From: Agrobacterium larrymoorei
GTDB taxonomy: Bacteria; Pseudomonadota; Alphaproteobacteria; Rhizobiales; Rhizobiaceae
NCBI RefSeq assembly: GCF_005145045.1
Contig: NZ_CP039691.1
Location: 1,190,001-1,254,000, forward strand
DNA: 64,000 bases
Direction: 5' to 3'
Notes under the pieces: model-generated
The model's input: the letters and a program-made list of their open reading frames with translations, nothing else
Database searches by the model: none
Told to the model about the DNA's origin: nothing
Part shown: positions 37,208 to 45,370 of the stretch, in pieces
How the letters are laid out: each line of letters opens with the position of its first letter
Numbering within the stretch: the first letter of the stretch is position 1
Position numbers and translations under genes: made by a program

Positions 37208-40200
37208 GTGCTCGGACGCATACTGGTTTTTCTGGGCGGACTGCTTGTTGTGGCGCTGTTTGCGGCGCTTCTTATTCCCTATTTCATCGACTGGACGGAC
37301 TTCCGCCGCAACTTCGAGGATCAGGCAAGCCGCATCATCGGCAAGAAGGTGGTGGTGCATGGGCGCGTCGAAGCGCGGCTTTTGCCATTCCCCTCCGTGA
37401 CGTTGCATGACGTGCGCGCCGGAACGGATGCCGATGGCTCGCCGCTCATTCAGGTTGCCCGCTTTTCCATGGATGCCGAGCTTGCGCCGTTTCTTTCGGG
37501 TGAGGCACGCATTTTCGATATGCGCATCGAGGAACCCAAGGCGAAGATCCGTCTGCTGAAGGACGGCACGCTGGATTGGATGCGCGGTGGCCGCGCGGAA
37601 ATTCCGGCACGGACGGTGGTTCTTGAAAGCGTCAATATCGAAGGCGGGCAGATCGAGTTCATCGATGAACAATCTGGCCGCAACCGCACCATTACCGGGC
37701 TCAACGCAGCCATGTCGGCGAAATCGCTGGCCGGTCCCTGGCGGGCGGATGGCCGTGCGGCTATCGATGGGCATGCGGGCTCCTTCTCGCTTTCCAGCAG
37801 CGAGCCGGACCCGACGGTTGGCCGCATGGGCCTTCGCCTGCGCATGCAGCCGGATGAATATCCGGTCGAAATCGATCTCGATGGCGGCATCGCGGCTGCT
37901 GCTGGTCGCCCCGTTTATAGCGGCTCCTTCGCCTTTAATTTCAGGCAGGATGACAAGCAGAAACAGCAGAACGATCAGTCGATCTTCACCGCACCGCGCA
38001 CGCGGGGCAGCTTCGAACTGACCAACGGCCGCGTTCGCATTCCAAGCTACCGCATGGAGCTTGGCGGAACGGAAAATCCCTATATCGTGACGGGCGAGGC
38101 GACGCTGGACACGGGTGCTGCACCCGAATTCCTGCTGACTGCGGATGGCCAGCAGATCGATTTCAACCGGTTTTCACCGGTGCCGGTGCAGCCTTCCAGC
38201 GGCAAGACCTCCCGCACGCCGACAGTATCCGTTCGCCAGCGCATCGAAGCCTTTGCCAGCCTAATTGCGCGTATTCCGGTTCCACAGGTGCCCGGCAAGG
38301 CCAGCATCAGCCTGCCTGCGCTGGTTTCCGACGATACGACCATTCGCGATATTCGCCTCGATGTGCGCCCCGATGGCGCCGGTTGGCAGGTGGTCAATGC
38401 CGTGGCCGTGCTGCCGGGCCGCACGCAGATGGAAGCGAAGGGGTCGCTGACGCTGAATGGCGGGCCTGCCTTCAATGGTGATCTTCTGGTTGCCTCCAAC
38501 CAGCCCTCCGGCCTTGCCAACTGGCTTTCCGGCACGGTCGATCCGGCAATCCGCCAGCTCAATGCGGCGGGTTTTTCCTCTCAGGTTTCGCTGACGACGC
38601 AGGCGCAGCGGTTCGAAAATCTCGAACTCGCCATCGGGCAGGCATCGCTGCATGGCAGCCTCGTGCGTCAGGCGATGGAGAAGGGCTCCAGCATCGACAT
38701 CGACCTTTCCGGTGACGAGATCGATCTGGATGCGCTGAAAGCGCTCGGCGGTCTGGTCCTTGGCGATCAGGTCGGCAACACCGTTCTGGATCATCATATC
38801 ACCGCAAAGTTCAAGGCGGATCGCTTCAACATGGCAGGCGTAACGGCCAACCGTGTGGAAACCGCGTTTACGCTCGCGGGCGGCGTTCTGTCTCTGGACA
38901 CCATGACGGCGGGCGATATTGCCGGTGCCGAAGTGCGCGCAAAGGGCCAGCTCAAGGGCTCGCTGATGGATTATGCGGGCAAGGGCACCATCAACCTGCA
39001 TGCGGCGGATATGCAGCCGGTGCTCGATCTGGTGCGGCAGAAACTTCCGCATCACCCGCTGCTGGATCGTATGGTCAGAAGTGCGGCGTGGTACGCCAAT
39101 TCCGATATTGCCGTCGATCTTTCGGTCGATAGAAACAATGGCGGCGCCAATGCTGCGGTTTCCGGCACCATCAATGGCAGCCGCGTTTCGGCTGTTGCGA
39201 AGCTGCCGGATTTCCTGTCTATCACCGATGATACGGCGCTGACGCTGGAAGCAGTGCTGAAGAACCAGTCCACCGCCATTCTCTTCGGTCAGGCCGGGCT
39301 CGATCCGCTGCCCTTCGATGCGGATGGCGAGGGCCTTCTCTCGGTCAAGCTGAATGGCACGCTGGGTTCGCCGGTGCAGACGGATTTCCGCTTTTCTACC
39401 GAACGCACGCATTTTTCCGCCAATGGCAGCTTCTCGCTCGCGCCCGATAGCTTCGCGCAGGGCAGCGCGGATATCGCGCTCGAAAGTGCGGATATCGAGC
39501 CCTATCTCATCATGAACGCTGTAGGCCTGCCGCAGCTTGGCGGTGGCATGTCCACCAAGGCGAATGCGAAGCTGACCGTCGATAAGGACAAGGCGACTTT
39601 CGCAAATCTCACCGGGCAGGCGGGCGGCAACGCGTTTACCGGCAATCTGACCGTTCTGAAGGAGAAGCCTTACAAGGTTTCCGGTGATATCGCGGTCGAT
39701 ACGGTGGATGTCGCCTGGCTTGGCGACACCATGTACGGCCCCGTCATCGACCCGGAAACCGGCGCGCTCAATGCCAAGCCGGTGGCGCTTCCGGCCTTTC
39801 CCTCCGTCGATGCCGCACTGTCAGTCAAGGCTGCGAATTTCGAGGCCGGTCCTTTCGGCACGGTCACGGGATCGGCCTTCAAGCTCACCCATGGCAACGG
39901 CACGCTTTCGCTGGATAACCTGACGGGCGACTGGATGGGCGGCAAGATTTCCGGGCGGCTGGCCATGTGGACGGGCGAGGGGGCGGGCATCTTCCGCACC
40001 AAACTTGCAATCTCCGGCGCCAATCCCGAAAGCATCATGTGGAAAAGCGGCGAGAGCCCTGTCGCCACGGGTCGCTTTGCTGTCGATCTGACGGCGGAGG
40101 CAACGGGCAAGAGCGTGCGCGACCTTCTGACATCCGCTGGCGGCTCAGGCGAAATCCGCACCGGCGGCCTTACGCTGCGCGGCCTGAACCAGAACGCCTT

Positions 40201-40906
40201 CCAGCCCTGGCTTCAGGCGGCCAACGGCCTTCAGGGCAATATCGACGCCGCCAAGGTGCGCCCGCTGGTGGACCAACAGCTTTGGCAGGGCGAAATTCCG
40301 CTCGGCGAAATCTCCATGCCCTTCACCATCAGCGATGGCAGCCTGCGCATGCAGAATGTGACGGCGGGCACGCAGCAGGTTTCCTTCACCGGCGACCTCG
40401 CGCTCGATATTGCCGCAGAGACCCTGAACGGCGCCATCAACCTCGATTATGATCCCGGAATAGAAGAGCTTGCCGGTGCCGAGCCATCCATCCGTCTCAC
40501 CTATACGGGACCGCTTGCGCAACCGGCTCTCACCACGGATGTCTCCGGCCTTACCGGCTATCTCTCGCTGCGCGCCTTCGAGCACGAACGCCGCCGCGTC
40601 GAAGCGCTTCAGGCCAGCGTACTCGAAAAGCAGCGCCTGCGCCGCGAAGTCGCACTCTACCGCTACCAATCCGCCGAACGGCAGGCCGCAAAGGAGCGCG
40701 CCGAGGCCGACGAGAAAGCAAGACAAGCCGAGGAAGCACGCCTGCGCGCCATGGCGCAGGAACGTTTGCAGGCTGAAAAAGAACAGCAGGAACGCCTGAA
40801 GCGAGAACAGGCACCCCAACAACCGACGCTGCCAACGCTCACCGTACCGCCGACGGAAGAGGTCATCCGCCAGTTCAACGCGCCGCCGAACACGGCGACG
40901 CCTTGA
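37208..40906 (+). CDS. AsmA family protein, very large
   Basis: This 1232-residue AsmA-like protein has one N-terminal transmembrane helix (ILVFLGGLLVVALFAALLIPYF), followed by the AsmA opening (IDWTDFRRNFEDQASRIIGK, KVVVHGRVEARLLPFPSVTL) and a long beta-rich periplasmic body. Such proteins are thought to form bridges for lipid transport or outer membrane homeostasis. A Glu/Arg/Gln-rich coiled coil lies at about 1120-1200 and a Pro-rich tail follows. The start is GTG at 37208. Monocistronic. Confidence 0.9.
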   Translation: MLGRILVFLGGLLVVALFAALLIPYFIDWTDFRRNFEDQASRIIGKKVVVHGRVEARLLPFPSVTLHDVRAGTDADGSPLIQVARFSMDAELAPFLSGEARIFDMRIEEPKAKIRLLKDGTLDWMRGGRAEIPARTVVLESVNIEGGQIEFIDEQSGRNRTITGLNAAMSAKSLAGPWRADGRAAIDGHAGSFSLSSSEPDPTVGRMGLRLRMQPDEYPVEIDLDGGIAAAAGRPVYSGSFAFNFRQDDKQKQQNDQSIFTAPRTRGSFELTNGRVRIPSYRMELGGTENPYIVTGEATLDTGAAPEFLLTADGQQIDFNRFSPVPVQPSSGKTSRTPTVSVRQRIEAFASLIARIPVPQVPGKASISLPALVSDDTTIRDIRLDVRPDGAGWQVVNAVAVLPGRTQMEAKGSLTLNGGPAFNGDLLVASNQPSGLANWLSGTVDPAIRQLNAAGFSSQVSLTTQAQRFENLELAIGQASLHGSLVRQAMEKGSSIDIDLSGDEIDLDALKALGGLVLGDQVGNTVLDHHITAKFKADRFNMAGVTANRVETAFTLAGGVLSLDTMTAGDIAGAEVRAKGQLKGSLMDYAGKGTINLHAADMQPVLDLVRQKLPHHPLLDRMVRSAAWYANSDIAVDLSVDRNNGGANAAVSGTINGSRVSAVAKLPDFLSITDDTALTLEAVLKNQSTAILFGQAGLDPLPFDADGEGLLSVKLNGTLGSPVQTDFRFSTERTHFSANGSFSLAPDSFAQGSADIALESADIEPYLIMNAVGLPQLGGGMSTKANAKLTVDKDKATFANLTGQAGGNAFTGNLTVLKEKPYKVSGDIAVDTVDVAWLGDTMYGPVIDPETGALNAKPVALPAFPSVDAALSVKAANFEAGPFGTVTGSAFKLTHGNGTLSLDNLTGDWMGGKISGRLAMWTGEGAGIFRTKLAISGANPESIMWKSGESPVATGRFAVDLTAEATGKSVRDLLTSAGGSGEIRTGGLTLRGLNQNAFQPWLQAANGLQGNIDAAKVRPLVDQQLWQGEIPLGEISMPFTISDGSLRMQNVTAGTQQVSFTGDLALDIAAETLNGAINLDYDPGIEELAGAEPSIRLTYTGPLAQPALTTDVSGLTGYLSLRAFEHERRRVEALQASVLEKQRLRREVALYRYQSAERQAAKERAEADEKARQAEEARLRAMAQERLQAEKEQQERLKREQAPQQPTLPTLTVPPTEEVIRQFNAPPNTATP

Positions 40907-41103
40907 AAGGGTGTCGCGCGGACATGCTTTGGTGTCTGCGATAGTGCTAACTGACGCGCGTCTGCTGTCCGGCCTTCGGGATAATGCTGTCAGTTTTAAT
41001 ATGCGGATGTGACGCTAGGCATTGATTTTATTATATTCTGTTCATCGGCAATGCTCTTGCCGGTAGGCAGAGGAATGGCGTTGGATAGGTGTAGAAATCA
41101 TAG

Positions 41104-41192
41104 CCAAACCCACTGCCGTCATCCTCGGCCTTGAGCCGAGGATCCATCGCCATCAAGGAAATCAAATGGTTGTGGATCCTCGGGTCAAGCCC
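41104..41192. repeat. Left part of an interrupted RIME-type repeat
   Basis: This matches, inverted, the complete unit at 16097-16197, with the same CACTGCCGTCATCCTCGGCC start. It breaks off after GGGTCAAGCCC at 41192 and resumes, with that 11-mer repeated, at 42630. The 200 nt before it (40907-41103) hold nothing recognisable. Confidence 0.75.
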
Positions 41193-41320
41193 ACTGCTGT
41201 TCGGTTAAGATTTATGGACTTTGCGTAGGGTGTTGACTGCATTTTGGTTTTTGTACTCTGTACGAATTCGGACTCGCCACTGCAACGCTGGCTGTGAATG
41301 TGGCAACGGCAATCCCGCTT

Positions 41321-41420
41321 CCGTCATCCCGGACTTGATCCGGGATCCAGCCAGACCAAGTCCTTGGTCTGAAAGACTCTTTCGACGCGCAGACGCGCGT
41401 CTGCTGGACCCCGGCTCAAG
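41321..41420. repeat. RIME-type repeat interrupted by IS110
   Basis: It reads like the inverse of the intact copy at 23035-23157 up to GGCTCAAG at 41420. The missing arm GCCGGGGTGACGGGTGGG is at 42562-42579. The break is therefore exactly in the centre of the arm palindrome. Confidence 0.85.
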
Positions 41421-41433
41421 CAACCGTGGATGA

Positions 41434-42375
41434 TTAAGCAAATGCCGGGTCTGTTTTTGCGATGGCATTGAGGATTGTTATGAGTTTTCGGATTGTTGCG
41501 ACGATAGCGATCTTGAAGGTTTTTCCCTTGCTACGCAGGCGCTGGTAAAAGGTGCCGAGAACAGGATCCCTGATCTTGATCGCGCTGAGGGCTGCCATGT
41601 AGGCGATGTCGCGCAGATGCTTGCGCCCTCCGGAGCATTTACCTTTGCGGTTCGAATTGCCGGATTGGCGCGCATGGGGAGCCACGCCCAAAAGGGCTGC
41701 GATGACCTTCGAGGAGACAGTTCCCAGTTCAGGCAAATCCGCAAGGAGCGCAGACGCCAGAACCGGGCCGACGCCTGTGACCTGGCACATCCTCTCGTGA
41801 CGCTTGCGCAAGCTCGGCGTCGCCTTGAGCAAAGCGTGCATGGCTTTGTCCATAATGGCGATGTCCTGGGCGATGATGCGCAAGCGGGTTTCCAGCATAT
41901 CGCGAACCAATGGCTCCTCGATCGTGTCGAGCTGGCTCATCAGTCCGCTTTTTTCGGCAACCAGCCTGCGACGATGAGCCAGGAGCGCACCCAGGCGGTC
42001 GCGAGCAGGGTCTGGTCCGCCATAGGCAACAAGCCTGTCACCTGCCGTTGCCAGATAACGAGCGATCATGGCAGCGTCGATCTTGTCGGTCTTTGCGAGT
42101 TGCCCCATGGCGGTGGCAAAGTTGCGAACTCTTGAGGGTGGCAAAATATAGACCTTCAAGCCTGCCTTATGCAGGCTATCCGCCAGCTTGCGCTCATAAC
42201 CGCCAGACGCCTCCATCCCAACGACAACCGGTCCGAGAGCCTGAATACGCTTGATAAGAGCCGTGATCTGCTCGGATGAGCTGCCTGTACTCCAATGCTT
42301 TCCCGTAGGATATGTACAGACATCGAAACGGGCTTTGGAAATGTCGATGCCGACGACGGTCAGTTCCTGTATCAT
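41434..42375 (-). CDS. IS110-family RNA-guided recombinase (transposase)
   Basis: The 313-residue protein has an N-terminal RuvC-like DEDD domain with Asp11 (VVGIDISKA), Glu55 (GMEASGGYE), Asp97 and Asp100 (KTDKIDAAMIARY). A coiled coil follows at about 120-190. The C-terminal Tnp domain has TGVGPVLASALLADLPELG and GVAPHARQSG, and the catalytic Ser is probably 248 in KCSGGRKHLRD. All catalytic residues are present and the frame is intact, so it is probably active. It works with the RNA encoded just upstream. Its last codons reach almost to the element end. Confidence 0.95.
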   Translation of the reverse strand: MIQELTVVGIDISKARFDVCTYPTGKHWSTGSSSEQITALIKRIQALGPVVVGMEASGGYERKLADSLHKAGLKVYILPPSRVRNFATAMGQLAKTDKIDAAMIARYLATAGDRLVAYGGPDPARDRLGALLAHRRRLVAEKSGLMSQLDTIEEPLVRDMLETRLRIIAQDIAIMDKAMHALLKATPSLRKRHERMCQVTGVGPVLASALLADLPELGTVSSKVIAALLGVAPHARQSGNSNRKGKCSGGRKHLRDIAYMAALSAIKIRDPVLGTFYQRLRSKGKTFKIAIVATIRKLITILNAIAKTDPAFA

Positions 42376-42540
42376 GGCCTTGCTCCCAGTCTTGTGGTGC
42401 GGGCTAAAGCCCGGTCAACCGTTCGGGGTCAAAGGGAGCAGGCAGGGCCTTGCTTGAGCTCGGCTGTCTAAACCAGTCCGGAAATTCGGCCTCCTGCCTG
42501 CATCGACCGGGATGCGCATCCCGGTCGATGCTGCAAGTAA
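42376..42540 (-). ncRNA. Candidate IS110 bridge RNA
   Basis: Read 5'-3' on the minus strand. A 32-nt perfect palindrome (42531-42500) comes first. Loop 1, closed by CAGGCAGG/CCTGCCTG (42500-42493, 42446-42439), holds CCGGACT (42481-42475) and GCTCAAG (42459-42453), matching the left (6 of 7) and right (7 of 7, antisense) target halves. Loop 2, closed by TGCTCCC/GGGAGCA, holds ACGGTTG (42422-42416) and CACAAG (42396-42391). ACGGTTG equals the element's own end; CACAAG is antisense to CTTGTG at the other end. This is the published bridge-RNA layout. Confidence 0.82.
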
Positions 42541-42629
42541 ACCACATTTCCTCCACACAAGGCCGGGGTGACGGGTGGGGGAGCTGTTCTCGCCCCACAC
42601 TACCAACTCAGTTTAAACCGGACAGCAGT

Positions 42630-42760
42630 GGGTCAAGCCCGAGGATGACGTCGAGGGAGGGGAGCCGTTTCGCTAACCCGACTTGGGCAACTGTGCGGGA
42701 CGTCAGTCAACTTAACCGGACAATAGTGGCGCAAGGCTGAGGATGAAGGTCCGGGCGTAT
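42630..42760. repeat. Right part of the interrupted repeat unit and adjoining half-arm
   Basis: After the duplicated GGGTCAAGCCC the repeat continues GAGGATGACGTCGAGGGAG. It then follows the same sequence as the inverse of 16096-16023 (including GCAACTGTGC) to TTAACCGGACAATAGTGG. There it abuts another half-arm, GCAAGGCTGAGGATGA. No gene lies between here and the IS5 element. Confidence 0.6.
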
Positions 42761-42903
42761 TTGACGTCACTTCAGGATTTAAACAGCAATCGAATTCGGA
42801 GAAAAAAACGCCGTTACTTCACTTCCTAGGCTCAGGCCCTATTAATTAATCATCCTTTCCAATTTGACGATCTTTTGATTCACTCATGGTAGGAGGACTT
42901 GCC

Positions 42904-43661
42904 ATGAGTGATTTGTTTTTGCTGACGCCATCTCAGTTCAACCGCATCCGGCCCTATTTCCCTCTTGCCCACGGCATCGAGCGCGTGGATGATCTGAGGG
43001 TCGTGAGCGGCATCATTTACGTGTTGAAACATGGACTTCAATGGAAGGATGCGCCGAAGGAATACGGTCCACATAAGACGCTTTATAACCGGTTCGTCCG
43101 CTGGAGCAGGCTCGGCGTCTTCAACCGAATCTTCGAGGCACTTGCGGGGAAGGCAGGTCAACCCGACAGGCTGATGATCGATGCCACCCATTTGAAAGCC
43201 CATCGCACCGCAGCCAGCCTGCTAAAAAAGGGGCTCTTTCCCGCTGCATCGGACGAACGAAAGGCGGCCTGAATTCCAAGCTACACGCTGTCACCGACGG
43301 CTTGGGACGGCCCTTGCTGTTTTTCCTCACTCAGGGTCAGGCCAGCGACTATCAGGGTGCCCGGCACCTGCTTGATCGCCTACCCAACGCCAAGGAATTA
43401 CTGGCAGATCGTGGTTACGACGCCGACTGGTTCCGCAATGGATTGAAAGACAAAGGCATTTCACCCTGCATCCCACCACGTAAGAAGCGACGCAACCCGG
43501 CCCACTACGACAAAGTCCTCTATAGGCAAAGATATCGTATCGAGAACATGTTTGGTAGGATCAAGGATTGGAGGCGCATCGCCACCCGATACGACCGATG
43601 CGCTCACACCTTCCTATCCGCAATCCTCATCGCAGCAACTTGCTGCTACTGGCTCGATTAA
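42904..43661 (+). CDS. IS5-family transposase made by programmed -1 frameshift
   Basis: Phase 1 (42904-43272) encodes the DNA-binding N-terminus (MSDLFLLTPSQFNRIRPYFP) and the first catalytic Asp in LMIDATHLKAH. Phase 2 (to 43661) gives GGLNSKLHAVTDGLGRPLLF, LLADRGYDADWFR (second Asp) and YRQRYRIENMFGRIKDWRRI (Glu). The heptamer A AAA AAG at 43224-43230 is in the right frame for -1 slippage. The shifted reading gives KKGALSRCIGRTKGGLNSKL, the family consensus. The fused protein is about 252 residues. TAGGAGG precedes the ATG. Confidence 0.92.
43224..43230 (+). promoter_or_regulatory. Slippery heptamer A AAA AAG for -1 frameshifting
   Basis: It is positioned as CTA AAA AAG in phase 1 of the IS5 transposase. 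Slipping back one base restores the conserved transposase frame. Confidence 0.85.
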
Positions 43662-44398
43662 TGAGTCCTGAGCCTAAGCGTCTTTTCAAAAAATCCAATC
43701 GCATCGCCGTAGGCCTTCTGAGCCTGCGCGCTTCCAGATTTTAGGAAAAAATCATGCGGAGCGCCATCGAATGCGGTGAGCGAAATTGCGCCGCCTGCTG
43801 ATTTCAAGTCTGCTGCAAACCGTTGGGCAGTGGAGAGCGGGTAGACCTTATCTGCGCTGCCCCAGATCAGGTGAACCGGGAAGTTTGGCAGTGGGGCTTG
43901 CGACAGGCAGTGCTGTGATAGTCCATCCACGAGCACGACGGCGTCTACGTTTACGCCTCGGGTGATCGCCATCGCCGCTATTTCTGCGCCCAGCGATATA
44001 CCAAGGATGCCGATTTTGTCTGTGTGACCCTTGGTGCGAAGGTGTGCTATCAAAGCGTTCAATTGAACGAGCCAATCGCCGCGCCGTTCGCTGTAATAAG
44101 CAATGCGCGAACGGGCGCTCCCTGCTGTTGCAATCTCTTTCAAGTCCTGCGGCGTTAGAAGATGCGGCAGGAAGACGTCAAAGCCAGCGTCCTTGAAACG
44201 ATTTTCGATGTGGTCATAAGCGGGAGAACCGAAACCTCGGTTTCCACTCAATATTATGATCGCGGCGCGGTCTTTTGCCTCCGCTTGCCCAAAGTGTTCG
44301 ACTTTGAGCGGCGAAGAAGGCAGATCGAATGCATCGCGCGCCACGGCCGATGTGGCAAGCATCGTTGCCAAAGCGAGGCAGACTATCGATCTGATCAT
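43658..44398 (-). CDS. Exported alpha/beta hydrolase (dienelactone hydrolase-like)
   Basis: The 246-residue protein has a signal peptide (SIVCLALATMLATSAVA, cut about residue 20) and an alpha/beta hydrolase fold. The triad is Ser135 in GISLGAE, Asp183 in SADKVYP and His215 in GAPHDFF. It acts in the periplasm on an unknown ester or similar bond. An IS5 insertion replaced its last codons: the present end is TLRLRTH, while joining the flanks predicts an ancestral TLRK-stop. The fold should be intact. The start overlaps the stop of the upstream membrane protein gene (ATGA). Confidence 0.85.
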   Translation of the reverse strand: MIRSIVCLALATMLATSAVARDAFDLPSSPLKVEHFGQAEAKDRAAIIILSGNRGFGSPAYDHIENRFKDAGFDVFLPHLLTPQDLKEIATAGSARSRIAYYSERRGDWLVQLNALIAHLRTKGHTDKIGILGISLGAEIAAMAITRGVNVDAVVLVDGLSQHCLSQAPLPNFPVHLIWGSADKVYPLSTAQRFAADLKSAGGAISLTAFDGAPHDFFLKSGSAQAQKAYGDAIGFFEKTLRLRTH

Positions 44399-44694
44399 TC
44401 CTTCGTCCGTTCATGTTCGCTGCTTCTCTGTGCAACATAGCTGTTCAGATTACGGAGCGTCTGGATGCTGGGATGCACATCGTCTTTCCAGCGAGGGTTT
44501 GGGGGCGGCAGGACGGAGTATGTGGTGGTGGCGGGCTCTTCTGTCTTGTCTCTGCAGCGTCGCAGGTGGTGCATGTAGAGGGCTGTGAAGCCGAGTGCGA
44601 AGATGCAGGGCATGTAGATCAGCAAGACCTTCACGCCATCGGACATCATGCGGAAAGTGTGCAACAGGTCGGCCCAGACGCTATAATTTTCCAT
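44395..44694 (-). CDS. Small single-span membrane protein, coupled to the hydrolase
   Basis: The 99-residue protein starts MENYSVWADLLHTFRMMSDG, then has one hydrophobic helix (VLLIYMPCIFALGFTALYMH) and a basic, Pro-containing cytoplasmic tail (LRRCRDKT...). GGGAGACGAC before the ATG at 44694 fixes the start. The frame is open to 44934, but that part crosses a hairpin array and does not look coding. It overlaps the hydrolase start by 4 bp. I do not recognise a named family. Confidence 0.7.
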   Translation of the reverse strand: MENYSVWADLLHTFRMMSDGVKVLLIYMPCIFALGFTALYMHHLRRCRDKTEEPATTTYSVLPPPNPRWKDDVHPSIQTLRNLNSYVAQRSSEHERTKE

Positions 44695-44710
44695 GTCGTC
44701 TCCCTTATGC

Positions 44711-45001
44711 AGCCGCAGGCAAAGCGGCTTTGATCCGAATTGAACGGAAGCGACCACCGGAGGACGGGCCTCTGGTGGCCGGGGAGTTCGTAAGCCGTAG
44801 TAGAAACGACCACCCTGACCTTTAGGCTTGCGCCTTGGACATGCGTCAAGGTCTCCCCAGCCATAGAAAAGGCGAGGAGCTATATAGTCACAATGGACCG
44901 CCTCAGCCACAAACCTATGGCTGAGGGGTGTCATTGACGGTCGACACCGACCGTCTACTAAGGGGTTACGAGCCCCAAGACCGGCGCGTTACTTCCGGTC
45001 T
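44711..45001 (-). promoter_or_regulatory. Array of hairpins, putative structured leader or ncRNA
   Basis: Hairpins in this 290-nt stretch: AGCCGC/GCGGCT (44711/44724), CCACCGGAGG/CCTCTGGTGG (44754/44769), GACCTT/AAGGTC (44817/44848) with an inner AGGC/GCCT, CCTCAGCCA/TGGCTGAGG (44901/44918, 9 bp perfect), GACGGTCG/CGACCGTC (44936/44948, 8 bp perfect), GGGG/CCCC (44962/44973) and AGACCGG/CCGGTCT (44978/44995). The strand is inferred from the flanking genes. No known riboswitch or terminator run is evident. Confidence 0.5.
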
Positions 45002-45091
45002 CGACGCAACTTTTAGCCCAGGTTGTGTTCCGGTGGAATAGCTATTTTTAGGATGGCTGCGCAATGAAGCGCGGGCTGGCTGCAAAGCGGC

Positions 45092-45370
45092 CTATTTCTG
45101 CGTCTTCAGCCAGGTCAGGACATAAACGCGCAGGGACGAGGACAGATTGCTGCCTTCGTCGCGTCCGTCGTCAATTTCAGCCAAAAGGGCGGCGAAGCTC
45201 ATCTTGCGCTTTTCGGCGATAGCGCGAAGTTCTTCCCAGAAGGCATCTTCCAGAGAGATGCTCGTGCGGTGGCCGTGGAGAGTTGTAGAGTGCTTGCGTA
45301 TCAACTTCGCTTCTTTCCAAACCGAGTCAAGACGTTGCCAGTCTGATTCATTTTCTGCCCGCAAGTCCAT
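45092..45370 (-). CDS. Ribbon-helix-helix domain protein
   Basis: This is a small DNA-binding-type protein of 92 residues if started at 45370. The core LIRKHSTTLHGHRTSISLED is followed by AFWEELRAIAEKRKMSFAALL and NLSSSLRVYVLTWLK, a ribbon-helix-helix pattern common beside sspB in rhizobia. The core begins at a TTG at 45304, which would give 70 residues; the extra 22 residues come from AT-rich DNA and may not be native. It is the last gene of the sspB group on this strand. Confidence 0.75.
   Translation of the reverse strand: MDLRAENESDWQRLDSVWKEAKLIRKHSTTLHGHRTSISLEDAFWEELRAIAEKRKMSFAALLAEIDDGRDEGSNLSSSLRVYVLTWLKTQK

Larger units (their letters stand above)
41421..42561 (-). mobile_element. 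IS110-family insertion sequence with leader guide RNA
   Basis: The boundaries come from the uninterrupted repeat at 23035: the target reads GGCTCAAG directly joined to GCCGGGG, and here 1141 bp separate them. AAG occurs at both junctions, so the crossover dinucleotide on the recombinase strand is CT, as known for IS110 elements. There are no terminal inverted repeats. The long non-coding end (186 bp) is upstream of the recombinase and only 13 bp follow it, the IS110-group rather than IS1111-group layout. Confidence 0.88.
41193..42629. mobile_element. Short inverted-repeat (MITE-like) element, carrying IS110
   Basis: The ends ACTGCTGTTCGGTTAA (41193) and TTTAAACCGGACAGCAGT (42612-42629) are inverted copies. 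GGGTCAAGCCC is duplicated on both sides (41182-41192 and 42630-42640). Without the IS110 insertion the element would be about 296 bp, with no room for a transposase, so it must move with help from elsewhere. It contains a full RIME-type repeat (41321 onward), the one hit by IS110. Confidence 0.6.
42829..43674 (+). mobile_element. IS5-family (IS427-like group) insertion sequence
   Basis: The terminal inverted repeats GGCTCAGG...CCTGAGCC continue imperfectly inward (shared ATTAAT). TA is present at both flanks (CTA left, TAA right), fitting the short duplications of this group. The 846-bp length and the two-phase transposase with a slippery A6G are typical. It appears complete. It is inserted into the 3' end of the hydrolase gene on the other strand. 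Confidence 0.88.

Noticed and set aside
41421..42561. Assignment of the element to the IS1111 group
   Set aside because: IS1111-type elements have their long non-coding end downstream of the recombinase and subterminal inverted repeats. Here the long end is upstream, as in the IS110 group.
41321..42760. Multiple palindromes considered as a CRISPR array
   Set aside because: The units are inverted, irregularly spaced and part of dispersed intergenic repeats. There are no regular direct repeats with spacers and no cas genes.
44695..44934. N-terminal extension of the 99-residue membrane protein
   Set aside because: The extension crosses several perfect hairpins and reads as Arg/Pro-rich filler, while a good ribosome site stands before the ATG at 44694.
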